Source: an uncultured Flavobacteriaceae bacterium
GTDB taxonomy: Bacteria > Bacteroidota > Bacteroidia > Flavobacteriales > Flavobacteriaceae
Direction of reading: 5' to 3'
DNA: 64,000 nt
Assembly (NCBI GenBank): GCA_938020445.1
Contig: CALIIC010000036.1
Span: forward strand, 17,579-81,578
Each line of letters begins with the position of its first letter. Position 1 is the stretch's first letter. Of this stretch, positions 34,071 through 42,165 are shown piece by piece. The notes below the pieces were generated by a model. The model ran no database searches and was not told the DNA's origin. It saw only the letters and a program-made list of their open reading frames with translations. The translations under genes were made by a program, and so were the position numbers.

Positions 34071-34490
34071 TTAAGGATGTGCCGAAACCCACACCGTCTT
34101 GTTTTTGAAGTATTCCTTTTTCCAAATGGGCACCCGTTCCTTTAAAGTGTCTATCAAATACCTACAGGCTTGAAAACAGGCATCGCGATGTGGCGCCGAA
34201 GCACCAACCACGACCACAGCTTCCTCTATTTCCTTTGCTCCGACCGCATGCCGAACAACTACCGCATTCAGTTCCCATTTTTCAGCAGCTTCCAAAGCGA
34301 TTTTCCTCATTTCTTTGAGCGCCATGCTTTGGTAACTCTCAAACTCCAAAGAGACCACCTCTTCGCCCTGGGTACTATCACGTACGGCACCTACAAAAAC
34401 ACAAACGCCACCGCTTTTAGGGTGCGATAGTTCTTGATATACCTTTCCAGGATCTAGCTGGTCTACTATTTCAATTATTGGTTCTATCAT
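34071..34490 (-). CDS. moaE: Molybdopterin synthase catalytic subunit MoaE
   Basis: 139-residue large subunit that uses the MoaD thiocarboxylate to insert sulfur into the pterin. GGVCVFVGAVRDSTQGEEVV and LEFESYQSMALKEMRKIA hold the substrate-binding residues; VVRHAVGAKEIEEAVVVVGA follows, and PIWKKEYF near the C-terminus supplies active-site lysines. It overlaps moaD by one base and lies 66 bases upstream of moaC. The usual length and motifs make the call secure. Confidence 0.95.
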   Translation of the reverse strand: MIEPIIEIVDQLDPGKVYQELSHPKSGGVCVFVGAVRDSTQGEEVVSLEFESYQSMALKEMRKIALEAAEKWELNAVVVRHAVGAKEIEEAVVVVGASAPHRDACFQACRYLIDTLKERVPIWKKEYFKNKTVWVSAHP

Positions 34491-34732
34491 TAGCCTCCGC
34501 TTACGGGCGGGATAATTGCAATTTCATCGCCCTGTTTCAAAGATACATCATCCGCTGCATACTCACTGTTAACAGCAATGGCCAGAGAAGATAATTTTCC
34601 AAATTCCGGAAACTGTTCCACCATATGCTGCTTTAATTCTAAAACGGAATTCGGCCAATCCATACCATCATCTAACGAATACAATGTTTTTCCCACTATA
34701 TCCTTTGCTATTCCGAACAACAAAACTTCCAT
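34490..34732 (-). CDS. moaD: Molybdopterin synthase sulfur carrier MoaD
   Basis: 80-residue ubiquitin-like sulfur carrier ending in the essential Gly-Gly (IIPPVSGG), which MoeB adenylates before thiocarboxylation. LFGIAKDIVGK and LAIAVNSEYAADDVSLKQGDE match the beta-grasp fold. It is the first gene of the operon; one base of its stop overlaps the ATG of moaE, as expected for the MoaD-MoaE complex. Confidence 0.94.
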   Translation of the reverse strand: MEVLLFGIAKDIVGKTLYSLDDGMDWPNSVLELKQHMVEQFPEFGKLSSLAIAVNSEYAADDVSLKQGDEIAIIPPVSGG

Positions 34733-34773
34733 AGTTACCGCAATTTTGAAATGACAATTTACTTAAAAAAGTA

Positions 34774-35577
34774 TTATTCTTTCTTGGTTACCACCTTTCC
34801 TTTTTCTGGTATGGCATAAAAATCAACAGGTTTTGATTCGGCGCTGAACGAAACATTTTCAAAAGTGTACTTGTTCTTCGCTTCTTTAATTTCGCGGCCT
34901 TCATAGGCATGCCAGGTAAGGGTCTTGGGTATTAGCAATCCGTCTACCTTCATCCAATCGGCATAGCGTATCCATTTTACATTATCCGATTTTTCGCCGC
35001 TTCGATACGTAACTGTATATCCCAACCATGCCATTTGATTTGTATTTGGGTCATAGTGAATATAATATTCATCTTTTGGGGAGGTACCCACACCCGCATT
35101 ATAGGAAATTTGAATCCCGGGATACGAAACGTCTTCGAACATTAATGCATCTGCCTCCGAATAAACAATCCCCTCATCGGCCAAAACAAAAGGCATCGCA
35201 TAAAAATAAAACATGAGGTTGTGATAAAAAATAGGGTCTCCCCCATAGATCCCCGCTTCGTCCACTAACCAGACCTCTTTTCCATCAAAACCCATACTGA
35301 CCGAACCCATTTCAATTTTATCTTTCCTTGAATACAAATCGGTTATATGGGTTTCCGTCCCATTTGGCTTGGGCAGATCGTAGGTCAAGGTGCGTTTACT
35401 CTTCCATGCCTTCAATCCACCGTGCGCTTCCAAGACCTTTGCCAAACCTTCAGGATACATAACTTCGGCTTCCCCCATATCTTCCATAGCCGGTTCCTCC
35501 TTAGTCGTATTTGTTTTTGGTGCCTCTTTGCAATGAACGAAAAGAAGAAGTGTGCCTAGAATAAAAAATTGTTTCAT
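34774..35577 (-). CDS. DUF6503-like lipoprotein
   Basis: 267 residues with lipoprotein signal MKQFFILGTLLLFVHC (Cys at 16). The mature part contains ALEAHGG-type sequence LAKVLEAHGGLKAWKSKRTL, then WLVDEAGIYGGDPIFYHNL and ISYNAGVGTSPKDEYYIHYD, which I associate with DUF6503. Strand-rich sequence and a YFYAMPFVLAD segment are consistent with a LolA-like half-barrel. It is transcribed toward the moaD operon, with 41 bases between them, and is divergent from the SpoU gene. The function is not known. Confidence 0.7.
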   Translation of the reverse strand: MKQFFILGTLLLFVHCKEAPKTNTTKEEPAMEDMGEAEVMYPEGLAKVLEAHGGLKAWKSKRTLTYDLPKPNGTETHITDLYSRKDKIEMGSVSMGFDGKEVWLVDEAGIYGGDPIFYHNLMFYFYAMPFVLADEGIVYSEADALMFEDVSYPGIQISYNAGVGTSPKDEYYIHYDPNTNQMAWLGYTVTYRSGEKSDNVKWIRYADWMKVDGLLIPKTLTWHAYEGREIKEAKNKYTFENVSFSAESKPVDFYAIPEKGKVVTKKE

Positions 35578-35627
35578 TAGTTCGTTGTTTTATGTTTGGT
35601 ACTGAGTCGCAGCAAATCGGTTTTATT

Positions 35628-35635
35628 TACATTTG
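35628..35635 (+). promoter_or_regulatory. -7 promoter box immediately upstream of the SpoU gene
   Basis: TACATTTG, an exact TAnnTTTG match, four bases before the ATG at 35640. Transcription should start at the ATG. No -33 TTTG lies at the normal spacing; the nearest is about 29 bases away. Confidence 0.5.
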
Positions 35636-35639
35636 CGAC

Positions 35640-36449
35640 ATGTACGAAATTAAGCAAATCACCAGCGTGCAAAACCAGCTTGTTAAAAAAATTCGGTCGC
35701 TTCAAGAAAAATCAAGGGAACGAAAAAAAACAGGCCTTTTTGTACTAGAGGGGCTACGCGAATTACAACTTGCATTGAAAGCGAAATATACCATTGATAC
35801 CGTCTTATTTCAAAGTAATTTTATTTCCGAAACCCAGTTGAAAAACGTTCTTGATTCACAGGAACTACCGCCCAAAGTTGCTCAGGTTTCCAAAGAAATT
35901 TATCAAAAATTGGCCTACAGGGAAAGTACAGAGGGTATTATTGCGATTGTAAAGGCCGCTTCGCATACTTTAGATGATTTAAAGCTTCCTACGAAAAACG
36001 CTTTGCTGTTGGTAGCGGAGGCACCTGAAAAACCAGGGAACATTGGGGCGCTTTTACGAACGGCGGATGCGGCCAACCTAGATGCCGTTATTATTGCCAA
36101 TCCAAGGGCAGATCTCTATAACCCAAACATTGTAAGATCAAGTGTGGGGTGTGTTTTCACAAATCAACTTGCCGTGGGGAGCACTGAAGAAGTAATTGAA
36201 TTTTTAGTTAAAAAAGAGATACGATTGTATTGTGCTGCACTTTCTGCCTCCACACCCTATGTAAATGTCGATTTCCAGGAATCGTCGGCAATTGTGGTAG
36301 GTACGGAGGCCACTGGCCTTTCCGATACTTGGTTAAGGAACTCAAGCCAAAACATCCTTATTCCCATGCAAGGTAAAATAGACTCTATGAACGTTTCGGT
36401 CTCAGCGGCAATACTTATCTTTGAAGCCAAACGTCAACGAGGTTTCTAA
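35640..36449 (+). CDS. SpoU/TrmH-family RNA 2'-O-methyltransferase
   Basis: 269 residues from the ATG at 35640; the earlier start at 35592 would precede the promoter box and is rejected. The N-terminal substrate-binding domain is L30e-like (VQNQLVKKIRSLQEKSRERK, FVLEGLRELQLAL). The C-terminal SPOUT domain forms the trefoil knot: EKPGNIGALLRTADAANLD (motif 1, with the catalytic Arg), VVGTEATGLSD (motif 2) and IPMQGKIDSMNVSVSAAIL (motif 3). It probably methylates a ribose in rRNA or tRNA; the exact target cannot be read. The next gene starts 29 bases after. Confidence 0.93.
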   Translation: MYEIKQITSVQNQLVKKIRSLQEKSRERKKTGLFVLEGLRELQLALKAKYTIDTVLFQSNFISETQLKNVLDSQELPPKVAQVSKEIYQKLAYRESTEGIIAIVKAASHTLDDLKLPTKNALLLVAEAPEKPGNIGALLRTADAANLDAVIIANPRADLYNPNIVRSSVGCVFTNQLAVGSTEEVIEFLVKKEIRLYCAALSASTPYVNVDFQESSAIVVGTEATGLSDTWLRNSSQNILIPMQGKIDSMNVSVSAAILIFEAKRQRGF

Positions 36450-36478
36450 GAACCTACTTGGCAACCAAATAAACCACA

Positions 36479-37705
36479 TTGAATACCCTTTACTACGTTA
36501 TAATAGGAATTTTAGTGCTTCAATTTCTTGTGGAGGCGCTTTTCAACTATTTAAACGCTTCCCGCTACGACAACCCAATACCAGAGGAACTCAATGATGT
36601 GTATGATACCATGGAGTATCAAAAATCCCAATCATATAAAAAGACCAACTACCAATTTGGATTGGTCAGTGCGGTATTTTCACTATTGTTGACCCTTTCT
36701 TTTCTGATTTTTGGCGGATTTGAATGGGTCGACCAAATGGTTCGGGGCATTACCGACCATCCTATTACCATGGCATTGTTGTTTTTTGGGATCGTTATCA
36801 TCGGCAGCAATGTCCTTACGCTCCCCTTTTCTTATTACGCCACTTTTGTGATCGAAGAGAAATTCGGTTTTAACAAAACCAGTAAACAGCTCTTTTTTAT
36901 CGATAAACTAAAGGGATGGCTGATGACAGCGATTTTAGGCGGTGCTATTTTAACCATCATCATGCTATTTTACCAATGGGCGGGAAATCAGTTCTGGATA
37001 TATGCATGGGGCCTTGTAGCAATTTTCAGTTTGATCATGAATTTGTTTTATAGCAAATTGATCGTCCCACTGTTTAATAAACAGACACCTCTTGAAGAAG
37101 GCAGTTTAAAGTCAAAAATAGAAGGGTATGCCCAAAAGGTCGGTTTTGATTTACAACATATTTTTGTGATCGATGGTTCAAAAAGGTCTACCAAGGCCAA
37201 CGCATATTTTTCAGGTTTCGGGAAGGAAAAACGCGTTACCTTATACGATACTTTAATTGCCGATCTGGAAGAAGAAGAAATCGTGGCTGTATTGGCACAC
37301 GAGGTGGGGCACTATAAACGCAAGCATATCCTATTTAATCTCAGTGCCTCTATTCTACTGACCGGATTGACCTTGTTTTTACTATCCCTTTTCATCAACA
37401 ATCCCGAGGTCTCTATGGCTATCGGGGTGAGCAAACCCAGTTTCCATGCAGCCCTAATAGGGTTCGGAGTGCTCTACAGTCCAGTTTCTGAATTGACAGG
37501 TTTGGTAATGAACCATCTCTCAAGAACATTTGAATATCAAGCAGACGACTATGCTAAAAATACATACACAGCGCAGCCCCTGATCAGTTCCCTTAAGAAA
37601 TTATCAAAAAATAGTCTAAGCAACTTAACTCCTCACCCTGCATACGTTTTCCTGCATTATTCGCATCCGCCCCTGATCGAGCGCATTCGAAACTTAAAAC
37701 AATAA
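36479..37705 (+). CDS. Ste24/HtpX-type M48 CAAX protease
   Basis: 408-residue membrane zinc metallopeptidase of the Ste24 type. Several membrane helices flank the zinc motif HEVGH (274-278) in VAVLAHEVGHYKRKH, and the third ligand is expected in RTFEYQADDYAKN. Transmembrane segments are at about 3-22, 62-85, 98-118, 150-175 and 180-195. The start is TTG: an in-frame TAA at 36470-36472 excludes any earlier start, and the next ATG would remove the first helix, so TTG is the most likely start. No CAAX-prenylation is known in these bacteria, so its substrate is open. Confidence 0.9.
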   Translation: MNTLYYVIIGILVLQFLVEALFNYLNASRYDNPIPEELNDVYDTMEYQKSQSYKKTNYQFGLVSAVFSLLLTLSFLIFGGFEWVDQMVRGITDHPITMALLFFGIVIIGSNVLTLPFSYYATFVIEEKFGFNKTSKQLFFIDKLKGWLMTAILGGAILTIIMLFYQWAGNQFWIYAWGLVAIFSLIMNLFYSKLIVPLFNKQTPLEEGSLKSKIEGYAQKVGFDLQHIFVIDGSKRSTKANAYFSGFGKEKRVTLYDTLIADLEEEEIVAVLAHEVGHYKRKHILFNLSASILLTGLTLFLLSLFINNPEVSMAIGVSKPSFHAALIGFGVLYSPVSELTGLVMNHLSRTFEYQADDYAKNTYTAQPLISSLKKLSKNSLSNLTPHPAYVFLHYSHPPLIERIRNLKQ

Positions 37706-37795
37706 TACAGCATTCTCGTATATGATCCTTTCAAAAAAAACAAGAATCAAAGATCACGACGAAGGCCCAATTATTAACGTTGAACCACTACACTT

Positions 37796-37830
37796 TTTGT
37801 TGTAAAGTCGATAGGATTGTGCTACTTTTA
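37796..37830 (+). promoter_or_regulatory. Promoter of relA/spoT, near-leaderless
   Basis: TTTG, 23-base spacer, TACTTTTA (one mismatch to TAnnTTTG). The -7 box ends seven bases before the ATG at 37838, so the transcript would have almost no leader. Spacing is long, so confidence is moderate. Confidence 0.4.
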
Positions 37831-37837
37831 ATATTGG

Positions 37838-40042
37838 ATGACAGAGGCCGCACTGGAAATAGAAAACAAAGAGATTACCAAGCAGTATAAAAAGCTGCTA
37901 CGAATAAGTTATCAAACCCTTACGGCTGCCGATAAAAAACTTATCAGGTCTGCATTTGAGGTCGCCTTGGACGCGCATAAAGATCAGCGGAGAAAATCGG
38001 GGGAAGCCTATATATTTCATCCTATTGCAGTCGCAAAAATAGTGGCTTCCGAGATTGGTCTCGATGCCGTTTCCATTGCCTCTGCCCTACTCCATGATGT
38101 TGTTGAAGACACCGAATACACATTAGACGACATTGAACGTATGTTTGGTGAAACAGTCGCTAGGATCGTTGACGGGCTTACGAAAATTGCGCATCTCAAG
38201 AAAGACATGAATATCTCCCAACAAGCGGAGAATTTTAGAAAAATGTTACTCACCCTTCACGATGACGTTCGGGTAATTATTATCAAAATTGCGGATCGCT
38301 ATCATAATATGCTCACAATGGATTCCATGCCCGAGCATAAGCAGGTGAAAATAGCTTCGGAAACCCTTTATATCTACGCACCCTTAGCCCATCGGATTGG
38401 GCTTTACAACATTAAGACAGAACTAGAAGACTTAAGCCTAAAGTATACCGAACCCGAAGTATATGAAGATATTCAAGGGAAAATTGAAGAATCCAAGGAG
38501 GAACAACAAGCCTATATTGATGCTTTTAAAAAAGTAATTGAGAATTCGTTGGACGAGGAAAAACTCAATTATACGCTCAAAGGGCGTATGAAGTCTATTT
38601 TCTCCATGCGCCGAAAAATGAAGGCCCAAAATGTTGGGTTCGATGAGATTTACGACAAGTTCGCTATTCGCATCATTTATAAATCGGACCGACAGAATGA
38701 AAAGTTTCTTGCATGGAAGATCTATTCGATCGTTACCGATCACTTCACTCCGAACCCTGTACGTCTCCGGGATTGGATTTCCTCACCAAAATCTACTGGC
38801 TATGAAGCACTGCACATTACCGTTATGGGCCCAAAGGGCAGATGGGTAGAAGTTCAAATACGTAGTGAACGCATGCATGAAATTGCGGAAAAGGGCTATG
38901 CCGCACATTTTAAATACAAACATGGTGACCAGAAAGAACAGGGCATTGAAATGTGGCTCAATCGTTTACAGGAAGCACTTGAAAGCTCCAATACAAATGC
39001 GGTCGACTTTGTAGAAGAGTTTAAATTAAACCTCTATGCGAAGGAGATTTTTGTATTTACCCCAAAAGGAGAGCTAAAGTCATTACCAAAAGGAGCCACC
39101 CCGCTTGATTTTGCCTTCAACATACATACCGAAGTGGGTATGCGAACAAGGGGGGCGAAGGTAAATGGAAAACTTGTTCCCTTGAATACCACTTTGAGCA
39201 GCGGTGATCAAGTAGAAATTATCACCTCGGATCATGCAAAACCCAATCAAAACTGGCTCGATTATGCGACCACGGCCCGTGCACGGGCCAAAATCAAATC
39301 TTCCTTAAAAGAAGAGCAAAAAGCGATCGCCCTGGATGGGAAAGAAGTGTTGCGCCGTAAATTAAAAACGCAGAAAATCACCTTGAACGAGGATACCGTG
39401 AATAAAATGGTCACCTATTTCAAGTTAAAGACCAGCCTTGATCTCTTTTACCGGGTGGGTATCGGTGCTATCGACAACCAGATGATCAAGGATTTTGCCT
39501 CTTCCTATAGCAATGCCTTTATCAACTTCTTTAAAAATAAAATTAGAAGAAACCCCTCTCCAGAAGACATTCATAAAGATGAAATCACTTCCAAATACGA
39601 CATGCTGGTGTTTGGAAAAGAGGAAGAAAAACTCGATTACAAACTATCGCAGTGTTGTAACCCCATTCCCGGGGACGAAGTGTTCGGTTTTGTAAGCGTT
39701 TCGGAAGGCATTAAAGTGCATAAGAAGAATTGTCCCAATGCTATTTCATTACAGAGTAATTACGCCTATCGTATTATTTCGGCCAAATGGATAGACTCTT
39801 CCAAACAAGAGTTCAAATCAGAGATAAAACTTACCGGTATCGACAATCTGGGACTCGTAAGTGATATTACAGAAATGATTTCTAACAATATGCATGTAAA
39901 TATGCGCAACCTAAATTTTAGCACCGAAGGCGAGACCTTTACCGGGAGCATCACGGTGGTCGTAAAAAACAACAGCATCTTAAAGAAACTGATGCAGAAC
40001 CTGAAACAAATAAACGGTATTGACAAAGTAACCCGGATTTAG
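37838..40042 (+). CDS. Bifunctional (p)ppGpp synthetase/hydrolase (RelA/SpoT, Rel)
   Basis: 734-residue long RSH protein that makes and breaks the alarmone (p)ppGpp. Domains in order: HD hydrolase with His61 and LLHDVVEDTEYT (His86-Asp87); synthetase (about 240-365) with RMKSIFSMRRKMKAQ and VEVQIRSERMHEIAEKG; TGS (about 400-460) with VFTPKGELKSLPKGATPLDF; a helical region; and C-terminal zinc-finger/ACT segments (CCNPIPGDEVFGFV). Both catalytic halves appear complete, as expected for a single Rel enzyme in Bacteroidota. The gene is followed by a Fur-family regulator and purA. Confidence 0.95.
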   Translation: MTEAALEIENKEITKQYKKLLRISYQTLTAADKKLIRSAFEVALDAHKDQRRKSGEAYIFHPIAVAKIVASEIGLDAVSIASALLHDVVEDTEYTLDDIERMFGETVARIVDGLTKIAHLKKDMNISQQAENFRKMLLTLHDDVRVIIIKIADRYHNMLTMDSMPEHKQVKIASETLYIYAPLAHRIGLYNIKTELEDLSLKYTEPEVYEDIQGKIEESKEEQQAYIDAFKKVIENSLDEEKLNYTLKGRMKSIFSMRRKMKAQNVGFDEIYDKFAIRIIYKSDRQNEKFLAWKIYSIVTDHFTPNPVRLRDWISSPKSTGYEALHITVMGPKGRWVEVQIRSERMHEIAEKGYAAHFKYKHGDQKEQGIEMWLNRLQEALESSNTNAVDFVEEFKLNLYAKEIFVFTPKGELKSLPKGATPLDFAFNIHTEVGMRTRGAKVNGKLVPLNTTLSSGDQVEIITSDHAKPNQNWLDYATTARARAKIKSSLKEEQKAIALDGKEVLRRKLKTQKITLNEDTVNKMVTYFKLKTSLDLFYRVGIGAIDNQMIKDFASSYSNAFINFFKNKIRRNPSPEDIHKDEITSKYDMLVFGKEEEKLDYKLSQCCNPIPGDEVFGFVSVSEGIKVHKKNCPNAISLQSNYAYRIISAKWIDSSKQEFKSEIKLTGIDNLGLVSDITEMISNNMHVNMRNLNFSTEGETFTGSITVVVKNNSILKKLMQNLKQINGIDKVTRI

Positions 40043-40213
40043 AGTCGTTTTTTTCGCTGTTTTAGCATTCAAGGCAATTTGTTGAAAACAAAGGATAAAA
40101 AAATTACAATCGTAAAAGAAACATTTGGCTGCACTTAGCAAGCGTTTTAAGCTGCTTTCCCCAACTCCCCTTTTATAGGAAACACTATTGTGGTTAAAGG
40201 GCCCTTAATAAGG

Positions 40214-40244
40214 TTTCATCAATCAAAATTTAACTGTACATTTG
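40214..40244 (+). promoter_or_regulatory. Promoter of the Fur-family gene
   Basis: TTTC (three of four matches to TTTG), 19-base spacer, exact -7 box TACATTTG at 40237-40244, 26 bases upstream of the ATG at 40271. This is the best-spaced promoter in this part of the window. Confidence 0.65.
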
Positions 40245-40270
40245 CGAATTGATGTACCGATACCAAGGCT

Positions 40271-40729
40271 ATGGCAAACGACAAAAATCAGGAAATTGTA
40301 AAGAATGTTTTCACGACATTCTTGGAAGACAACGGACATAGAAAAACTCCGGAACGTTACGCAATCCTTCAAGAAATATATGAAAGTGATGACCATTTTG
40401 ATATTGAATCGCTTTATATCAATATGAAAATGAAAAACTACCGGGTGAGCCGCGCTACCCTGTATAATACCATAGAACTTTTACTCGATTGCAAGTTGGT
40501 TCGAAAGCACCAATTCGGAAAAAATCAGGCGCAATACGAAAAGTCGTACTTTGATCGGCAACACGACCATGTGATACTTACCGACACTGGAGAGGTGGTC
40601 GAATTCTGTGATCCTCGTATTCAATCGATCAAGAAAACAATAGAAGAGGTTTTTGACATAAAAATCAGTAACCATTCACTTTATTTCTATGGTACGCGTA
40701 ATAAAGAAGAAGAAAAAGAAGACCACTAA
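40271..40729 (+). CDS. Fur-family metal-dependent repressor
   Basis: 152 residues. N-terminal winged helix ([40 protein letters not shown]) and C-terminal metal-sensing dimerisation domain ([19 protein letters not shown]). The regulatory-site His residues (HDHVI) are kept, but the structural CxxC pairs of typical Fur are absent; only one Cys stands in VEFCDPRI. That form is usual in Bacteroidota Fur/Zur/PerR-like proteins, so the metal cannot be assigned. It lies 21 bases upstream of purA, so purA may be under its operon promoter. Confidence 0.9.
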   Translation: MANDKNQEIVKNVFTTFLEDNGHRKTPERYAILQEIYESDDHFDIESLYINMKMKNYRVSRATLYNTIELLLDCKLVRKHQFGKNQAQYEKSYFDRQHDHVILTDTGEVVEFCDPRIQSIKKTIEEVFDIKISNHSLYFYGTRNKEEEKEDH

Positions 40730-40750
40730 CCGAAAAACAAGCATTTTACA

Positions 40751-42022
40751 ATGGCGGTAGATTTACTACTAGGATTACAATGGGGAGACGAGGGAAAAGG
40801 AAAAATCGTCGACGTACTTACCAACAACTATGATATTATCGCACGATTTCAAGGCGGTCCAAATGCGGGGCACACGCTAGAGTTTGACGGTATAAAGCAT
40901 GTTCTACATACCATTCCTTCAGGCATTTTTCATAAAAACGCGGTGAACGTCGTAGGGAACGGAGTTGTCATAGATCCCGTAATCTTTAAGAAAGAACTGG
41001 ACAATCTACAGCAATTCAACCTTGATTTCGGTACAAAACTGTTGATTTCAAGAAAAGCCCATTTGATTCTGCCTACCCATCGTTTACTCGATGCCGCTTC
41101 TGAAGCCTCAAAAGGCAAGGCGAAAATAGGCTCTACACTTAAAGGAATAGGACCCACTTACATGGATAAAACAGGCCGAAATGGAATGCGTGTGGGAGAT
41201 TTGGAGTTGGACAATTGGGAGGATAAATACCGTTCCCTTGCCGACAAGCATGAATCGATGATTTCATACTACGATGTGCAACTCGAGTACGATTTAAAAG
41301 AATTGGAGACCGATTTCTTTGAAGCTATCAAAGAATTAAAAAAACTCACTTTTATAGATAGCGAAGAATACCTTTACCAAGCACAAAAAAGTGGTAAGAA
41401 AATTTTAGCGGAAGGCGCACAAGGTTCTTTGCTCGATATTGACTTCGGCACCTACCCCTTTGTTACTTCCAGCAATACCACGGCAGCCGGAGCCTGTACG
41501 GGACTAGGAGTCGCGCCCAACCAGATCGGTGAAGTTTTTGGAATCTTCAAGGCATATGCCACACGGGTTGGCAGCGGACCGTTCCCCACAGAGTTATTTG
41601 ATGCGGATGGTGAAACAATGGGAAGAGTCGGCAATGAATTTGGAGCAACTACCGGACGCCCTCGAAGGTGCGGATGGTTGGATCTCGTTGCCCTTAAATA
41701 CGCAGTGCAAATAAATGGGGTCACCGCCTTGATGATGATGAAAGGGGATGTATTGAGTGGTTTCGAAAAGTTAAAAGTCTGTACCGCATATAATTATAAG
41801 GGAGATACGATTACACATCTACCTTACAATATTGACCCTGAAAACGTGACTCCGATTTATACCGAAATGGATGGATGGTCGCAAGACCTTACAAAAATGC
41901 GGTCTACAGATCAGTTCCCTTCCGGTCTTAATGCCTACATTACATACCTTGAAAAAGAATTGGAAGTGCCTATTAAAATAGTGTCCGTTGGCCCTGACCG
42001 GACCCAAACGATCCATCGCTAG
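40751..42022 (+). CDS. purA: Adenylosuccinate synthetase
   Basis: 423-residue enzyme that makes adenylosuccinate from IMP, aspartate and GTP, the first committed step to AMP. The P-loop GLQWGDEGKGKIVD is at about residues 8-21 (catalytic Asp and Lys). GPNAGHTL, GSTLKGIGPTYMDK, TTGRPRRCGWLDLVAL and ISVGPDR-like C-terminal VSVGPDRTQTI are all present. ppGpp inhibits this enzyme in other bacteria, which makes the rel neighbour suggestive. A strong hairpin terminator follows. Confidence 0.97.
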   Translation: MAVDLLLGLQWGDEGKGKIVDVLTNNYDIIARFQGGPNAGHTLEFDGIKHVLHTIPSGIFHKNAVNVVGNGVVIDPVIFKKELDNLQQFNLDFGTKLLISRKAHLILPTHRLLDAASEASKGKAKIGSTLKGIGPTYMDKTGRNGMRVGDLELDNWEDKYRSLADKHESMISYYDVQLEYDLKELETDFFEAIKELKKLTFIDSEEYLYQAQKSGKKILAEGAQGSLLDIDFGTYPFVTSSNTTAAGACTGLGVAPNQIGEVFGIFKAYATRVGSGPFPTELFDADGETMGRVGNEFGATTGRPRRCGWLDLVALKYAVQINGVTALMMMKGDVLSGFEKLKVCTAYNYKGDTITHLPYNIDPENVTPIYTEMDGWSQDLTKMRSTDQFPSGLNAYITYLEKELEVPIKIVSVGPDRTQTIHR

Positions 42023-42103
42023 AAAATTGATCGAAAAAGGCAAAATACAGCCACAAAAAGACAATTTCAAAGTAGTCTAAAAGGTTTATTATTAAAGATT
42101 TAC

Positions 42104-42127
42104 AAGCCACTTTCGAGTGGCTTTTTT
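42104..42127 (+). terminator. Rho-independent terminator after purA
   Basis: AGCCACT, UUCG-type loop TTCG, AGTGGCT, then TTTTT. This very stable tetraloop hairpin with a U-run separates the purA operon from the cytochrome fusion gene. Confidence 0.92.
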
Positions 42128-42133
42128 ATTTCC

Positions 42134-42141
42134 TATATTTA
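42134..42141 (+). promoter_or_regulatory. Possible -7 box for the cytochrome fusion gene
   Basis: TATATTTA differs from TAnnTTTG at the last base. A TTTC lies 19 bases upstream, but it is within the terminator stem, so this assignment is tentative. Confidence 0.35.
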
Positions 42142-42165
42142 GGTGAACAACCACATGAAATCACG

